A DNA stretch of 64,000 nt. Source: Stigmatella aurantiaca (GTDB lineage Bacteria > Myxococcota > Myxococcia > Myxococcales > Myxococcaceae). The stretch covers positions 248,001 to 312,000 of the forward strand of contig NZ_FOAP01000001.1 of assembly GCF_900109545.1 (NCBI RefSeq), written 5' to 3'. The position numbers and the translations under genes are program-made. Positions 50,128 through 58,560 of this stretch are shown here, in pieces; position 1 is the first letter of the stretch; each line of letters starts with the position of its first letter. Under the pieces are notes generated by a model. It did not search any database, had not been told where the DNA came from, and saw nothing but the letters and a program-made list of their open reading frames with translations.

Positions 50128-51171
50128 TCAGTGGACGGGCACCCCGTTCTCGTTGTTGCGCTCGGCGGCCCGGCGCGACAGCTCCGTCAGCCACGAGCGC
50201 GTGAGCGGCGTCTCGCTCTGGTGGCCCTTGAAGCGCTCCGGGCTGCTGTCCTGCGGCAGGTGGCGGTTGGCGAACGCCAGCAGGGAGGCCGTCAGGTTCG
50301 GGGCCAGCGCGCGCGCCAGGGCGCCCAGCTTCGCGGGCAGGCCCACCAGCACCTCGGCGTCGCCCCGGCGGCTGGCCTCGATGATCTTCTTCGCCACGCG
50401 CTCGGCGTTCATCGAGAGGCCGGGCAGGGAGTCGCTCACGGAGAACCAGGCGTACTCCGCCTCGTGGTTGCCCTTGAATGTGGCGTTGCGCGGGCTGCCG
50501 GTGCGGATGAGCCCCGGGCACACGGTGGTGACCTGGATGCCGTCCTGCGCCAGCTCCGCGCGCATCCCGTCCGACAGCCCCACCAGGGCGAACTTGCTCG
50601 CGCTGTAGGGCACCAGGTGCGGCACGCTGATCTTGCCGCCGATGGAGGAGATGTTGATGATGCGCCCCTGCTGGCGCTTCTTCATCCCCGGCAGCACCGC
50701 GAGCGTCGTGTAGAGCGGGGCCCAGAGGTGGATGTTGAAGGCCTCCTGGAAGTCCTCGAGCGTCATGGACTCGATGGGGCCCGCCTGGATGATGCCGGCG
50801 TTGTTCACCAGCACGTCCACGGGCCCCAGCGTCTCCTGGACTTCGGCGACCATCGCCTCCACCTGGACGGGGTCCGTCACATCGCACGTGAGGGTCATGG
50901 ACTGGCCCCCCAGGGCATCCAGCTCCACGCGGGCGCGCGCCAGCGTGGCCTCCTCCCGGCCGCAGATGGCCACGCGCGCGCCCTCCCGGAGGAAGCGCCG
51001 CGCGAGCACGAAGCCCAGTCCCCGGGAGCCTCCGGTGATGAGCACCGTCTTGTTCTGGAAGCTCGTGTTCGTGCGCAGCAGGGCCCGGAGCCCCAGCACC
51101 GTGCCGAGCCCGGCGGCGGCGAATGTTCCAAAGGTGAAGCGCGAGGATTCCTTCGTGTGGCGCTCGGCCAT
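50128..51171 (-). CDS. short-chain dehydrogenase/reductase
   Basis: A 347-residue SDR. Cofactor motif TGGSRGLG (46-53), NNAG (123-126), catalytic serine (about 175), Y189 and K193 in YSASK. The N-terminal 40 residues contain a hydrophobic helix (FGTFAAAGLGTVLGLRALL), so it may be membrane-associated, and there is an extra C-terminal ~90-residue segment. Its substrate cannot be predicted. It is divergent from the aminotransferase gene. Confidence 0.92.
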   Translation of the reverse strand: MAERHTKESSRFTFGTFAAAGLGTVLGLRALLRTNTSFQNKTVLITGGSRGLGFVLARRFLREGARVAICGREEATLARARVELDALGGQSMTLTCDVTDPVQVEAMVAEVQETLGPVDVLVNNAGIIQAGPIESMTLEDFQEAFNIHLWAPLYTTLAVLPGMKKRQQGRIINISSIGGKISVPHLVPYSASKFALVGLSDGMRAELAQDGIQVTTVCPGLIRTGSPRNATFKGNHEAEYAWFSVSDSLPGLSMNAERVAKKIIEASRRGDAEVLVGLPAKLGALARALAPNLTASLLAFANRHLPQDSSPERFKGHQSETPLTRSWLTELSRRAAERNNENGVPVH

Positions 51172-51342
51172 GGTTCGCTCCCTGTCCGCCGCGGCACTCC
51201 GGAAAGGATGCGGGCGGGACTGCGCACAAGGTATTCATCCCGTGCGGGCGCCCCTCCCCAGCCCCCGGTCAGCGCTTGCTTGCCCGGAAGGAGAGAGGCC
51301 ACCCGGACGGTGGCAGGGCAAGCAGGCATCGAGAGGAGCGGC

Positions 51343-52458
51343 ATGCGGATTCCCGACTTCAAGCTGGAGCGGTACTTCGCGCGGTGGGAGTTCACCGCGC
51401 CCCACCTGCTGTGCTCCTCGGACATCGAGGGCTGGCGCATGGCGGACCTGCTGGCGCTCGCGGACCCCGAGGCCCGCGCCCGGTGGGAGGGCCTCACGCT
51501 GGGCTACACCGAGTCCACCGGGCTGCCCGCGCTCAAGGAGGCCATCGCGGCGCTCTACCCGGGCCTGTCCCCCGGCCAGGTGCTCACCTTCGCCGGGGCC
51601 GAGGAGGCGGTATTCGTGCTCATGAACGTGCTGCTGGGCGCCGGAGACCACGCGGTGGTGACGTGGCCGGGCTACCAGTCTCTGCACGAGGTGGCGCGCG
51701 CCACCGGGGCGGAGGTGACGCTCCTGCCCCTGCGGGAGGAGGACGGGTGGGCGCTGGACCTGGAGGCTCTGCGCGGGGCCCTGCGGCCGCACACGCGGCT
51801 CATCGTGGTGAACTTCCCGCACAACCCCACGGGGGCGCTGCCCACGCCGGAGGCCTTCGAGGCGCTGTGCGCGCTCGCCGAGGAGCGCGGGGTGTACTTG
51901 CTGTCCGACGAGGTGTACCGCTTGCTGGAGCATGCCCCGGCGCAGACGCTGCCCGCCGCGGTGGAGCGCACGGCGCGCGGGCTCAGCCTGGGCGTCATGT
52001 CCAAGGCGTTTGGCCTCGCGGGGCTGCGGGTGGGGTGGCTGGCGTGCCGGGACGCGGAACTGCTGCAGCGGTGCGCGGCCTACAAGGACTACACCTCCAT
52101 CTGCAACAGCGCCCCGAGCGAGGTGCTGGCCCTCATCGCCCTGCGCGAGAAGGAGAAGGTGCTCGCCCGGAGCCGGGCCATCCTCGGCGAGAACCTGAAG
52201 CGGCTGGATGCCTTCTTCGCGCGCCACGCGGACACGTTCCAGTGGGTGCGGCCGCGCGCCGGGAGCGTGGCCTTCCCGCGCCTGCTCCGGGACGTGCCCA
52301 TCACGGACTTCTGCCAGGCGCTCGTGGAGCGCGAAGGGGTGTTGTTATTGCCCGGCAGCGTCTATGACTTTCCAGGCAATCACTTCCGGTTGGGGTTCGG
52401 CCGCACCCGCCTGCCCGAGGCCCTGGAGCATTTGGAGCACTTCCTCGCCGTGGGGTGA
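51343..52458 (+). CDS. PLP-dependent aminotransferase (fold type I)
   Basis: A 371-residue aminotransferase. PLP-binding lysine K221 in SKAFGLAGLRVGW, N161 in HNPTG, D189 and Y192 in SDEVYR; Y111 after WPG stacks on the ring. This is the pattern of class I/II aminotransferases near aspartate and alanine types; the exact substrate is unknown. Good ribosome site GAGAGGAG. Confidence 0.93.
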   Translation: MRIPDFKLERYFARWEFTAPHLLCSSDIEGWRMADLLALADPEARARWEGLTLGYTESTGLPALKEAIAALYPGLSPGQVLTFAGAEEAVFVLMNVLLGAGDHAVVTWPGYQSLHEVARATGAEVTLLPLREEDGWALDLEALRGALRPHTRLIVVNFPHNPTGALPTPEAFEALCALAEERGVYLLSDEVYRLLEHAPAQTLPAAVERTARGLSLGVMSKAFGLAGLRVGWLACRDAELLQRCAAYKDYTSICNSAPSEVLALIALREKEKVLARSRAILGENLKRLDAFFARHADTFQWVRPRAGSVAFPRLLRDVPITDFCQALVEREGVLLLPGSVYDFPGNHFRLGFGRTRLPEALEHLEHFLAVG

Positions 52459-52635
52459 GGTCGCTTCCAACCCACGCGATACATTGACACATTGAGTCAG
52501 CTTCTTCCTGGACGCCTTGTTCTTCAAGGCTATCGATTTGTCAGGGAATGGCGCCGTAAGCTGAGTGGGCTCCCCGCTGGGTCTCCATCCCGCACGGAGC
52601 GTCCCTCTCCATCCCCCTTTGCTGGAGGCAATCGC
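52459..52635 (+). promoter_or_regulatory. upstream region of hydrolase gene with hairpin
   Basis: 177 bp. GCCTTG (52514-52519) pairs with CAAGGC (52525-52530), a 6-bp stem with 5-nt loop. TTGACA at 52484-52489 is a -35-like hexamer without a clear -10. TGGAGG precedes the start. Confidence 0.3.
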
Positions 52636-53526
52636 ATGAAGAAGCTGCTTTACGCTGTCCTGGTGGCGTCAACCATCCTGGTGGTTCCGGAAGCTTCGGC
52701 CACCAACTACACCCTGTGGATCCACGGCCGGAATGACGGCAAGACCCAGGCGGGCAATTACAACGACTTCAGTTACTGGGGGCCCAGCAGCGCCGCGGCG
52801 GGCGTGAACAAGAAGGCGGTGAACTGGAACGGCACGCAACAGATTGGCGGCCAGAACAGCCGCATCCGTGATGCGCTGGATTGTTTCTGCACGGGAACCA
52901 ACTGGTGCTACATCGCCGCGCACAGCGCCGGGAACCTGCAGATTGGCTATGCGCTGTCGCTCTACGGCGGCTCGGCGCGCTACAAGAAGAACGCCGTCCC
53001 CAACTCCAGCGGCGTGTGCGGCAACACGGATGGCACCACGCAGACGGGCTGGAACATCAAGTGGGTGCGCGTGGCCTCGGGCGCGGGCGGTGGCAGCGAG
53101 CTGGCCGACGTGGGCGAGTGGGCCATGAGCGAGCCGCTGGTGGGCGACCTGGTCACCACCACGGCGCGCACGATGTATGACCACAACGCCACGCGCTCCA
53201 AGGTGTTCCACATGTACGCGGGCGCCAGCGGCACGTTCTACGCGGCCATCCTGGATGGCCAGGATGACGAGGCCGTCGGCTACCACTCCACGGGCGGCGT
53301 CTCGGGCAGCTCGGGCGGCGCCTACTGCAACCCCGGCGACTGGTTCTGCGACGGCACGCTGAACACCGGCACCAACGCGTGCAGCAACGGCAAGGCCAAG
53401 TGGAGCAACCACTCGGTGGCCCTGCGCGATGATGGTGAGGCCTACAACCACTACGCCAACGGCAACTGGGCGGGCATCATCGGGCCGGTCCGCGCGGACG
53501 TCGCCCGGCTCGCCACCGCCAACTGA
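52636..53526 (+). CDS. secreted alpha/beta hydrolase (lipase/esterase-like)
   Basis: A 296-residue exported protein with signal peptide MKKLLYAVLVASTILVVP...SA. An oxyanion-type HG (30-31) and nucleophile elbow AHSAGN with S97 point to an alpha/beta hydrolase, and a plausible Asp (in ILDGQDDE) and His (in NHSVAL) complete the triad. Several cysteines suggest disulfides. Activity on a lipid or polyester is inferred. It is followed 13 bp later by a membrane-anchored protein, a lipase-then-foldase layout. Confidence 0.7.
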   Translation: MKKLLYAVLVASTILVVPEASATNYTLWIHGRNDGKTQAGNYNDFSYWGPSSAAAGVNKKAVNWNGTQQIGGQNSRIRDALDCFCTGTNWCYIAAHSAGNLQIGYALSLYGGSARYKKNAVPNSSGVCGNTDGTTQTGWNIKWVRVASGAGGGSELADVGEWAMSEPLVGDLVTTTARTMYDHNATRSKVFHMYAGASGTFYAAILDGQDDEAVGYHSTGGVSGSSGGAYCNPGDWFCDGTLNTGTNACSNGKAKWSNHSVALRDDGEAYNHYANGNWAGIIGPVRADVARLATAN

Positions 53527-53539
53527 GTGACTCACTCCC

Positions 53540-54823
53540 ATGTCCCTGCCCCCTGCTGAAGGTGCTTCCCGTTCCCGGACACGCCGTGCCGCGTGGCTGG
53601 GGTTGCTCGTTCCGTTGGTGCTTGGAGGCTTGTGGTGGGGTGGGGTCCTGGGAGGAGATGAAGCGGCCGGGCCCCTGGGGGCCTCTGACGCCCTGGGGGC
53701 CGGCACGCCCCCAGGTGTTCGTGGGGGCCCTCGAAATGGGGGGGCCCCTGCCCGGGGCGCTGCGCCCGTCCGGGCGGCCGCGGAAAAGCCGGCCCTCTCT
53801 CCGGAGGAAGCGGAGCGGGAGGCGCAGCGCGAGCTCTGGGCGCAGCGGTTGGAGCAGGCGCGGCTCACGCTCGACACGTACCGGAAGGGGACGCGCTATC
53901 CGCCAGAGTCCTCGCCCATCCGGGAGCACGCGGACCAGGAGCAGCTTCCGGCGCCGGAGCGCTCCCAGCCGCTGAGCCAGGAGTCCCCGGAGGTGCGGCT
54001 CCGGATGAAGCAGGACAAGGTCTTCCTCGCGGGCGAAGAGGCCGTGCACTTCTCCGTGGGGTGCGAGAACGCGAACACCCGCGAGCCCCTGCCGTGCGAG
54101 GTGACGGGCGGCAAGGCCTTCGAGGCCGAGCACCTGGCGGGGGCCGCGGGCGCTGCCGCGCCGGTGCCCCTGGTGTTCTCGGACGAAGGCCTCCAGGGAG
54201 ACACCGTGGCCCGCGACGGCCTGTTCACCGCGCGCCTCCAGCCCTCGAAGCAGGGCTTCGCGATGTTCTCCGGCACGCTGCGGGTGTCGTTTCAGGTCCG
54301 CTCGGGCGGTGCGGAAGGGGGCGCGTTCTTCGATGTCCTCTACACGTCCATGCCGCCGGCGGTGCTCACGGGCAAGGTGCGCGAGGCGGTGGAGCAGGGC
54401 TCCCTGCGGCTCTACCTGGGCATCCAGGTGCGCAAGCCCGGCCGCTACGTGCTGACGGGGCGGGTGGATGACGAGGCGGGCGTGCCGTTCGGGCATGTGT
54501 CCTTCAACGAGGAGCTGAAGGAGGGGGCGCACGAGGTGAAGTTCACGCTCTTCGGCAAGCTCCTCCTCGACGAGGCGCCCAGCTTCCCCTTGAGGCTGCG
54601 CGATGTGGATGGGTTCCTGCTGAAGGAGGAGGGGGATCCGGATCGCGAGCTGATGACCGCGCTTCGCGGGTACGTCCATGCCACGCGGGAGTACCCGTCC
54701 ACGGACTTCTCCCCGGACGAGTGGCAGTCGGAGGAGCGCACCCGCCACCTCGACGAGTTCACCCGGGACGTGAACGAGGCCCAGGACCAGCTCGATGCCA
54801 TCGCCGGCAAGGGCACGCCCTGA
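53540..54823 (+). CDS. membrane-anchored periplasmic protein, partner of hydrolase
   Basis: A 427-residue protein with one N-terminal membrane helix (about 17-36), a Gly/Ala/Pro linker (about 38-80), an acidic helical part (EEAEREAQRELWAQRLEQARLTL, read in parts, about 85-110) and a beta-rich domain (about 140-340), then a helical C-terminus. The N-anchor plus Pro/Ala linker matches the architecture of lipase-specific foldases (Lif), but the body is different. It directly follows the secreted hydrolase gene and may be its chaperone or retention factor. No family was recognised. Confidence 0.6.
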   Translation: MSLPPAEGASRSRTRRAAWLGLLVPLVLGGLWWGGVLGGDEAAGPLGASDALGAGTPPGVRGGPRNGGAPARGAAPVRAAAEKPALSPEEAEREAQRELWAQRLEQARLTLDTYRKGTRYPPESSPIREHADQEQLPAPERSQPLSQESPEVRLRMKQDKVFLAGEEAVHFSVGCENANTREPLPCEVTGGKAFEAEHLAGAAGAAAPVPLVFSDEGLQGDTVARDGLFTARLQPSKQGFAMFSGTLRVSFQVRSGGAEGGAFFDVLYTSMPPAVLTGKVREAVEQGSLRLYLGIQVRKPGRYVLTGRVDDEAGVPFGHVSFNEELKEGAHEVKFTLFGKLLLDEAPSFPLRLRDVDGFLLKEEGDPDRELMTALRGYVHATREYPSTDFSPDEWQSEERTRHLDEFTRDVNEAQDQLDAIAGKGTP

Positions 54824-54838
54824 GGCGCGGCGCGCGGC

Positions 54839-56470
54839 TCAACCTTCGGCGCTGTCCGGAGGAAGGTCCTCGTCCGAGGGTGTGAAGGTGAGCGCGGGAG
54901 GCGCCACGGCCGCGAGCATCGCGGTGGTGAGGAACGTGTCGCCGGGCGTCAGGCCTCCGGCGAACAGGCCCGCGCCCCGCTCCTGGGACTCGGCCAGGGC
55001 CTCGGCGGGCGTCATGGTCCCCGAGCAGAGCGCCTCGAAGAGCTCGTCATTGCCCATCGCCGCCACGGCCCGGGCCGCGCTCGCCGCGTAGAGCGCCGCC
55101 TGCGTCTCCTCAGGGAGGTCCACGGGCAGGCTGTAGCCCAGCAGGGCGGCGCCGTGCGCCTGGAGGGCCGGGGCCACCGTGTCCCAGGCGAAGGCGCCCA
55201 CCGCGCCGCCCACGAGCAGGACGCGAAGCACCTCCGCGCGCAGCGACGCATCCGCCTCCTGGAGTTCCGTCATGCGCGAGGGATCCGCGAGGAGCTGGGC
55301 CCACGCGGCGCCGAGCCCCTCCACCTCGCCCTTGAAGAGGACGGGGGCGAGTTCCCCCAGCACGCTGGCGCTGTCCTCTCCCACCTGCGAGAGCTGGACG
55401 GCGTAGAGCTGGGTGAGGGCCGCGGCCACCTCGCCGACGGGATGGGGGGCCAGGCCCAGGCCTGGGATGCCGAGCACCTCGCCGCTCAGCGCGCCCAGGG
55501 GCAGCCGTCCCCCTTCGCGCAGCGCTTCCACGGCCTGGCGGGTGCTCTGGGCGAGCCGCCGAGCCGCCGCGGCGCCCACGGGCCCTCCCAGCGCCATGCC
55601 GAGGTGGTCCATGGCCGTGAGCAGGAAGCCATGCGCCACGCGGCCGTCCATCCCCGGCCCCTCCAGGGTGTCCGCGGTGAAGGCAGGCAGGTTCTGGAAG
55701 AAGCACTGGTGTTGCAGGGCCGCCAGCACGAGGAGCTGGGCCACCTGCTGGGGCGCGGTCTCGGCGTGGAACTGCTCCTCCAGCGCCCGCAGGCCCTGGG
55801 CGGCGGCGTCCGCGAACGCGAGCCGGGACGCCTTCAGGGGCCCGTCGTCCTGGGCCGTCTGGAGAATCTCTTCCGCGAGGGCGTGGACGAGCCGCGCGGC
55901 CTGATCCGGGCGCAGCACGTGGGGAATCAGGACCGAGAGCGCCTGGGCATCCACGGGCAGGGACAGCGAGGCCAGCTCCGGGAACCGGGGCCGCAGTGCC
56001 TCCGGGAACCGGGCGATGGGCGCGACCTGGCCGGGCTCGAAGGCCTGGAGGCAGAGCTGGGCCTCATGGGCGGCCACGCGGGTGAGGTTGCCTCCATAGA
56101 AGGAGGGAAGCTCCAGCAGGAAGGTGGGCCTCACGAGGAAGAAGGCGGCGGTCTCCAGGCGCTGCGCGGGCAGCAGCCGTGGGTCCGCGAAGAGCTGCGG
56201 GCCCAGGGCGTCCGCGAACAGGGCCTCCCACTGGGCCGCGTCCTGGTACCGGGCCTCGGGCTCGTTCGGGTAGCGCGCGCTGGCCAGACAGGCCGCGAGG
56301 CCTTCCTGGAACTCGCGCTCCTGGAAGGCCGCCGCGTCCGCCTGGAGCAGGGCCTGCGTGAGCAGGGCGTCCGTGGTGGGTTGCCGGGGCAGCTCGGCCG
56401 CCGCGCGCAGCAACCGGCCCAGGAGGGCCGCACCGGGAGGAGGGCTCGTGTCCGGTGGCGTCTGCATCAC
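54839..56470 (-). CDS. hypothetical helical protein
   Basis: A 543-residue, Ala/Leu-rich, predicted all-helical soluble protein without signal peptide or known motif. Glycine-containing stretches in the middle (GMALGGPVGAAAARRL, about 300) could be short membrane-proximal helices. It overlaps the start of the upstream gene by 4 bp (ATGA) on the same strand, so it is translationally coupled to the FMPS-repeat protein. No function was recognised. Confidence 0.65.
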   Translation of the reverse strand: MMQTPPDTSPPPGAALLGRLLRAAAELPRQPTTDALLTQALLQADAAAFQEREFQEGLAACLASARYPNEPEARYQDAAQWEALFADALGPQLFADPRLLPAQRLETAAFFLVRPTFLLELPSFYGGNLTRVAAHEAQLCLQAFEPGQVAPIARFPEALRPRFPELASLSLPVDAQALSVLIPHVLRPDQAARLVHALAEEILQTAQDDGPLKASRLAFADAAAQGLRALEEQFHAETAPQQVAQLLVLAALQHQCFFQNLPAFTADTLEGPGMDGRVAHGFLLTAMDHLGMALGGPVGAAAARRLAQSTRQAVEALREGGRLPLGALSGEVLGIPGLGLAPHPVGEVAAALTQLYAVQLSQVGEDSASVLGELAPVLFKGEVEGLGAAWAQLLADPSRMTELQEADASLRAEVLRVLLVGGAVGAFAWDTVAPALQAHGAALLGYSLPVDLPEETQAALYAASAARAVAAMGNDELFEALCSGTMTPAEALAESQERGAGLFAGGLTPGDTFLTTAMLAAVAPPALTFTPSDEDLPPDSAEG

Positions 56471-57624
56471 GCCTGGAGGACAGAGCGCACGAAGTCCGCG
56501 AGGCGCGGCTCGCCGATGTGCTGGAGCAGGGCCTGCGCCGCCTCGGGGTGGGCGGAGGCCGTCAGGGCCGCGGCGCGCTGGAACGGGGCCGGGCCTTGCT
56601 CATAGAGCGCCTGGGCCAGCTGCGCCTGCTGTTCGGACGTCCCCCGCGCGGACACCTGGCGCGCGGCCGCCATCGGATCCGTGCCCTCGGCCAGCGTGCC
56701 GGTGGGACCGAGCAGGTTCGAGAACGCCTCGCCGGAGAGCGGGAGCAGCTCCTCGGCCATGGCGAGCACCTGGGCGGACTCGCCGGGGCCCGTCAGGTCA
56801 TCCATCGAGGGCATGAACGCATCCGCGCTCCCCGGGTCCTCCAGGGGCTCCGGGCGGACGGGGACGTCGTCGATCGACGGCATGAAGCCATCGCCCGTCG
56901 CGGCGAAGCCCTCCGAGGGGCTGAAGGTGCTGGCGAGCTCGGAGAGGACCTCGTCCCGGGCGGCCCCCTCGGGCATGTCGAGCACGAGGTCGGCATCGCT
57001 GCGGGACAGGACGAGGGCGCGCGTCAGGCCCGGGTTTGCCTGTTCCCAGGCGGCGGCATCCGGGAACGGAGTCTCTGGCGCCGCCGGATCGGTGACGCGG
57101 CCATCGGCATGCTGCACCACCGAGCGGCCCGTCCCTTCCCCCTCAGGGGTGTACAGCAGGACGGAGTCCTCCTCGCCCGCGAGGCCGGCGGCCTGGGCGA
57201 AGTCCTCCGGGGCGGTGAGCCCGGACGCCTGCCCGTGGCCGGGCGTGGACTCGAGCGGAGCCTGCGCCGCCTGGGAGCGGCCGCCCGGGGAGAGCCAGGA
57301 GTGGCTGCCCGGCGGGGGCGGGATGTTCGTGCCCAGCAGGTGCTGGTAGCGGGGCAGGGCGGCCTGGAAGTCGCTCATGCCCGCGTACCCGCGCAGCACG
57401 TCCGCGTTCCGGGGCTCGCGGCCCGAGACGTTCGCCGCACGCGCGGACAGCGGGGAGCTCTCCACTTCATCGGCGGACTGGAAGTCGCTCTGGTCCGAGA
57501 AGCCCTTGCGCTGCACCGGCGCCACGGGCGCGGGCGGCGCCTGCCGGAGGGGCGCAAGCGCTTCATAGCGGGCCGCCCAGGGGGCCGAGGAGATACCGGC
57601 GAGAATTCTGCGGATGGAGCTCAT
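56467..57624 (-). CDS. hypothetical protein with FMPSxDD repeats
   Basis: A 385-residue protein starting MSSIRRILAG (ribosome site GAGAGGTG). The N-terminal part is basic then disordered; two short internal repeats (FMPSIDDV and FMPSMDDL, near residues 250 and 275) are followed by a helical C-terminus. There is no signal peptide. It is the middle gene of a three-gene unknown module (57.7 to 54.8 kb), coupled by ATGA to the next. No family was recognised. Confidence 0.6.
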   Translation of the reverse strand: MSSIRRILAGISSAPWAARYEALAPLRQAPPAPVAPVQRKGFSDQSDFQSADEVESSPLSARAANVSGREPRNADVLRGYAGMSDFQAALPRYQHLLGTNIPPPPGSHSWLSPGGRSQAAQAPLESTPGHGQASGLTAPEDFAQAAGLAGEEDSVLLYTPEGEGTGRSVVQHADGRVTDPAAPETPFPDAAAWEQANPGLTRALVLSRSDADLVLDMPEGAARDEVLSELASTFSPSEGFAATGDGFMPSIDDVPVRPEPLEDPGSADAFMPSMDDLTGPGESAQVLAMAEELLPLSGEAFSNLLGPTGTLAEGTDPMAAARQVSARGTSEQQAQLAQALYEQGPAPFQRAAALTASAHPEAAQALLQHIGEPRLADFVRSVLQA

Positions 57625-57689
57625 GGGGGCACCTCTCGGCACGGAGAACGGGCAGCATCCGCATTGTCGCCCGGAGCCGGTGGAAGTTG

Positions 57690-58103
57690 CTACCCCGGCT
57701 GGCTGCTTGAGCCCTCCCCGGCGTGGGCCTTCTGCTCCCGGTATTCCGAGATGTGGGCGTAGACGCTCTCGGGGAACTGGAGGTCCTTGTAGACGTTGCC
57801 CGCGTCGGGGTCCTCCGGGTTGGGGATGATGGGGAACTCCTGCTGCGCCTGGAAGGCGAGCACCTTCTCCCGGCGCGGCGGGTTGTAATCCCGGCCCTTC
57901 ACCTGCTCCACCAGCGCCCGGGCCTGCTCCTCGCTGCAGTCCGGATTCTTCTGGAGCAGCGCGATGAGCTCCTCCTCCTCCGTGAAGTGCCGCGCCACCA
58001 TCGCGAACACCAACTGGCCGTAGTGGCCGATGTTCTGGCCTGCTTCGAGCGCGTCGAGCAGGTGGGCCATCATTCCATTCTTTCGCAGTGCGTCGATTGC
58101 CAT
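57690..58103 (-). CDS. hypothetical protein
   Basis: A 137-residue helical protein (ribosome site GGAGAGG 10 nt upstream). A charged helix (EEEELIALLQKNPDCSEEQARALVEQ) and an aromatic/proline C-terminus; no signal peptide or motif. Same strand as the FMPS-repeat gene and likely first gene of that transcript. Confidence 0.6.
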   Translation of the reverse strand: MAIDALRKNGMMAHLLDALEAGQNIGHYGQLVFAMVARHFTEEEELIALLQKNPDCSEEQARALVEQVKGRDYNPPRREKVLAFQAQQEFPIIPNPEDPDAGNVYKDLQFPESVYAHISEYREQKAHAGEGSSSQPG

Positions 58104-58328
58104 GGGGGGATACCTCTCCAGGTGGATCTAACTCAGGGTCTGTGACTGAAAAGATGTTCAGCAGTGGCGGAGGTGCCAGCCCAGAGGGGGATGGATGCCT
58201 GCCCCTCGCTCAGGCTGTCTGCCGGGGGACGGGGCACTGTGCTGGAAGCGGAAACCGCTCACTGTGCCTTGCGCCGGAGGTAGCCCCCCTGTACCTGCTG
58301 CCCTAATCGCTCAGCGTGGGAGAAGCCC

Positions 58329-58484
58329 ATGGTAGAGATGTTGATCGGCGTGGTGGTGATGGTGTTCCTGGTCGTGGTGCTCGGACCGGGGCTGTGGAGC
58401 TCGAGCTTGAGCCTGCGCCGGGAAGAGGGCGAGCGGCGCAAGCGCGAGGAGCAGCGCCAGAAGGAAGAAGCGCAGAAGCAGTGA
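58329..58484 (+). CDS. small single-helix membrane protein
   Basis: Translated by hand: 51 residues, a hydrophobic helix (MLIGVVVMVFLVVVLG, about 4-19) followed by a charged Arg/Glu/Lys/Gln tail. Ribosome site GGGAGAAG just upstream. Small envelope proteins of this kind are often missed. Coding is likely; no family is known. Confidence 0.5.
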   Translation: MVEMLIGVVVMVFLVVVLGPGLWSSSLSLRREEGERRKREEQRQKEEAQKQ

Positions 58485-58560
58485 ACCGGGTGAAGCCCCT
58501 TGCGAGGCTCCACCCGGTCCGAGGAGCAGTCCCAAGCTCCGCTTGAAAGGTGAGCCGCGC

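Noticed and set aside
53525-53537. 13-bp palindrome GAGTGA-C-TCACTC at the end of the hydrolase gene
   Set aside because: Too short, overlaps the stop codon, and probably by chance.
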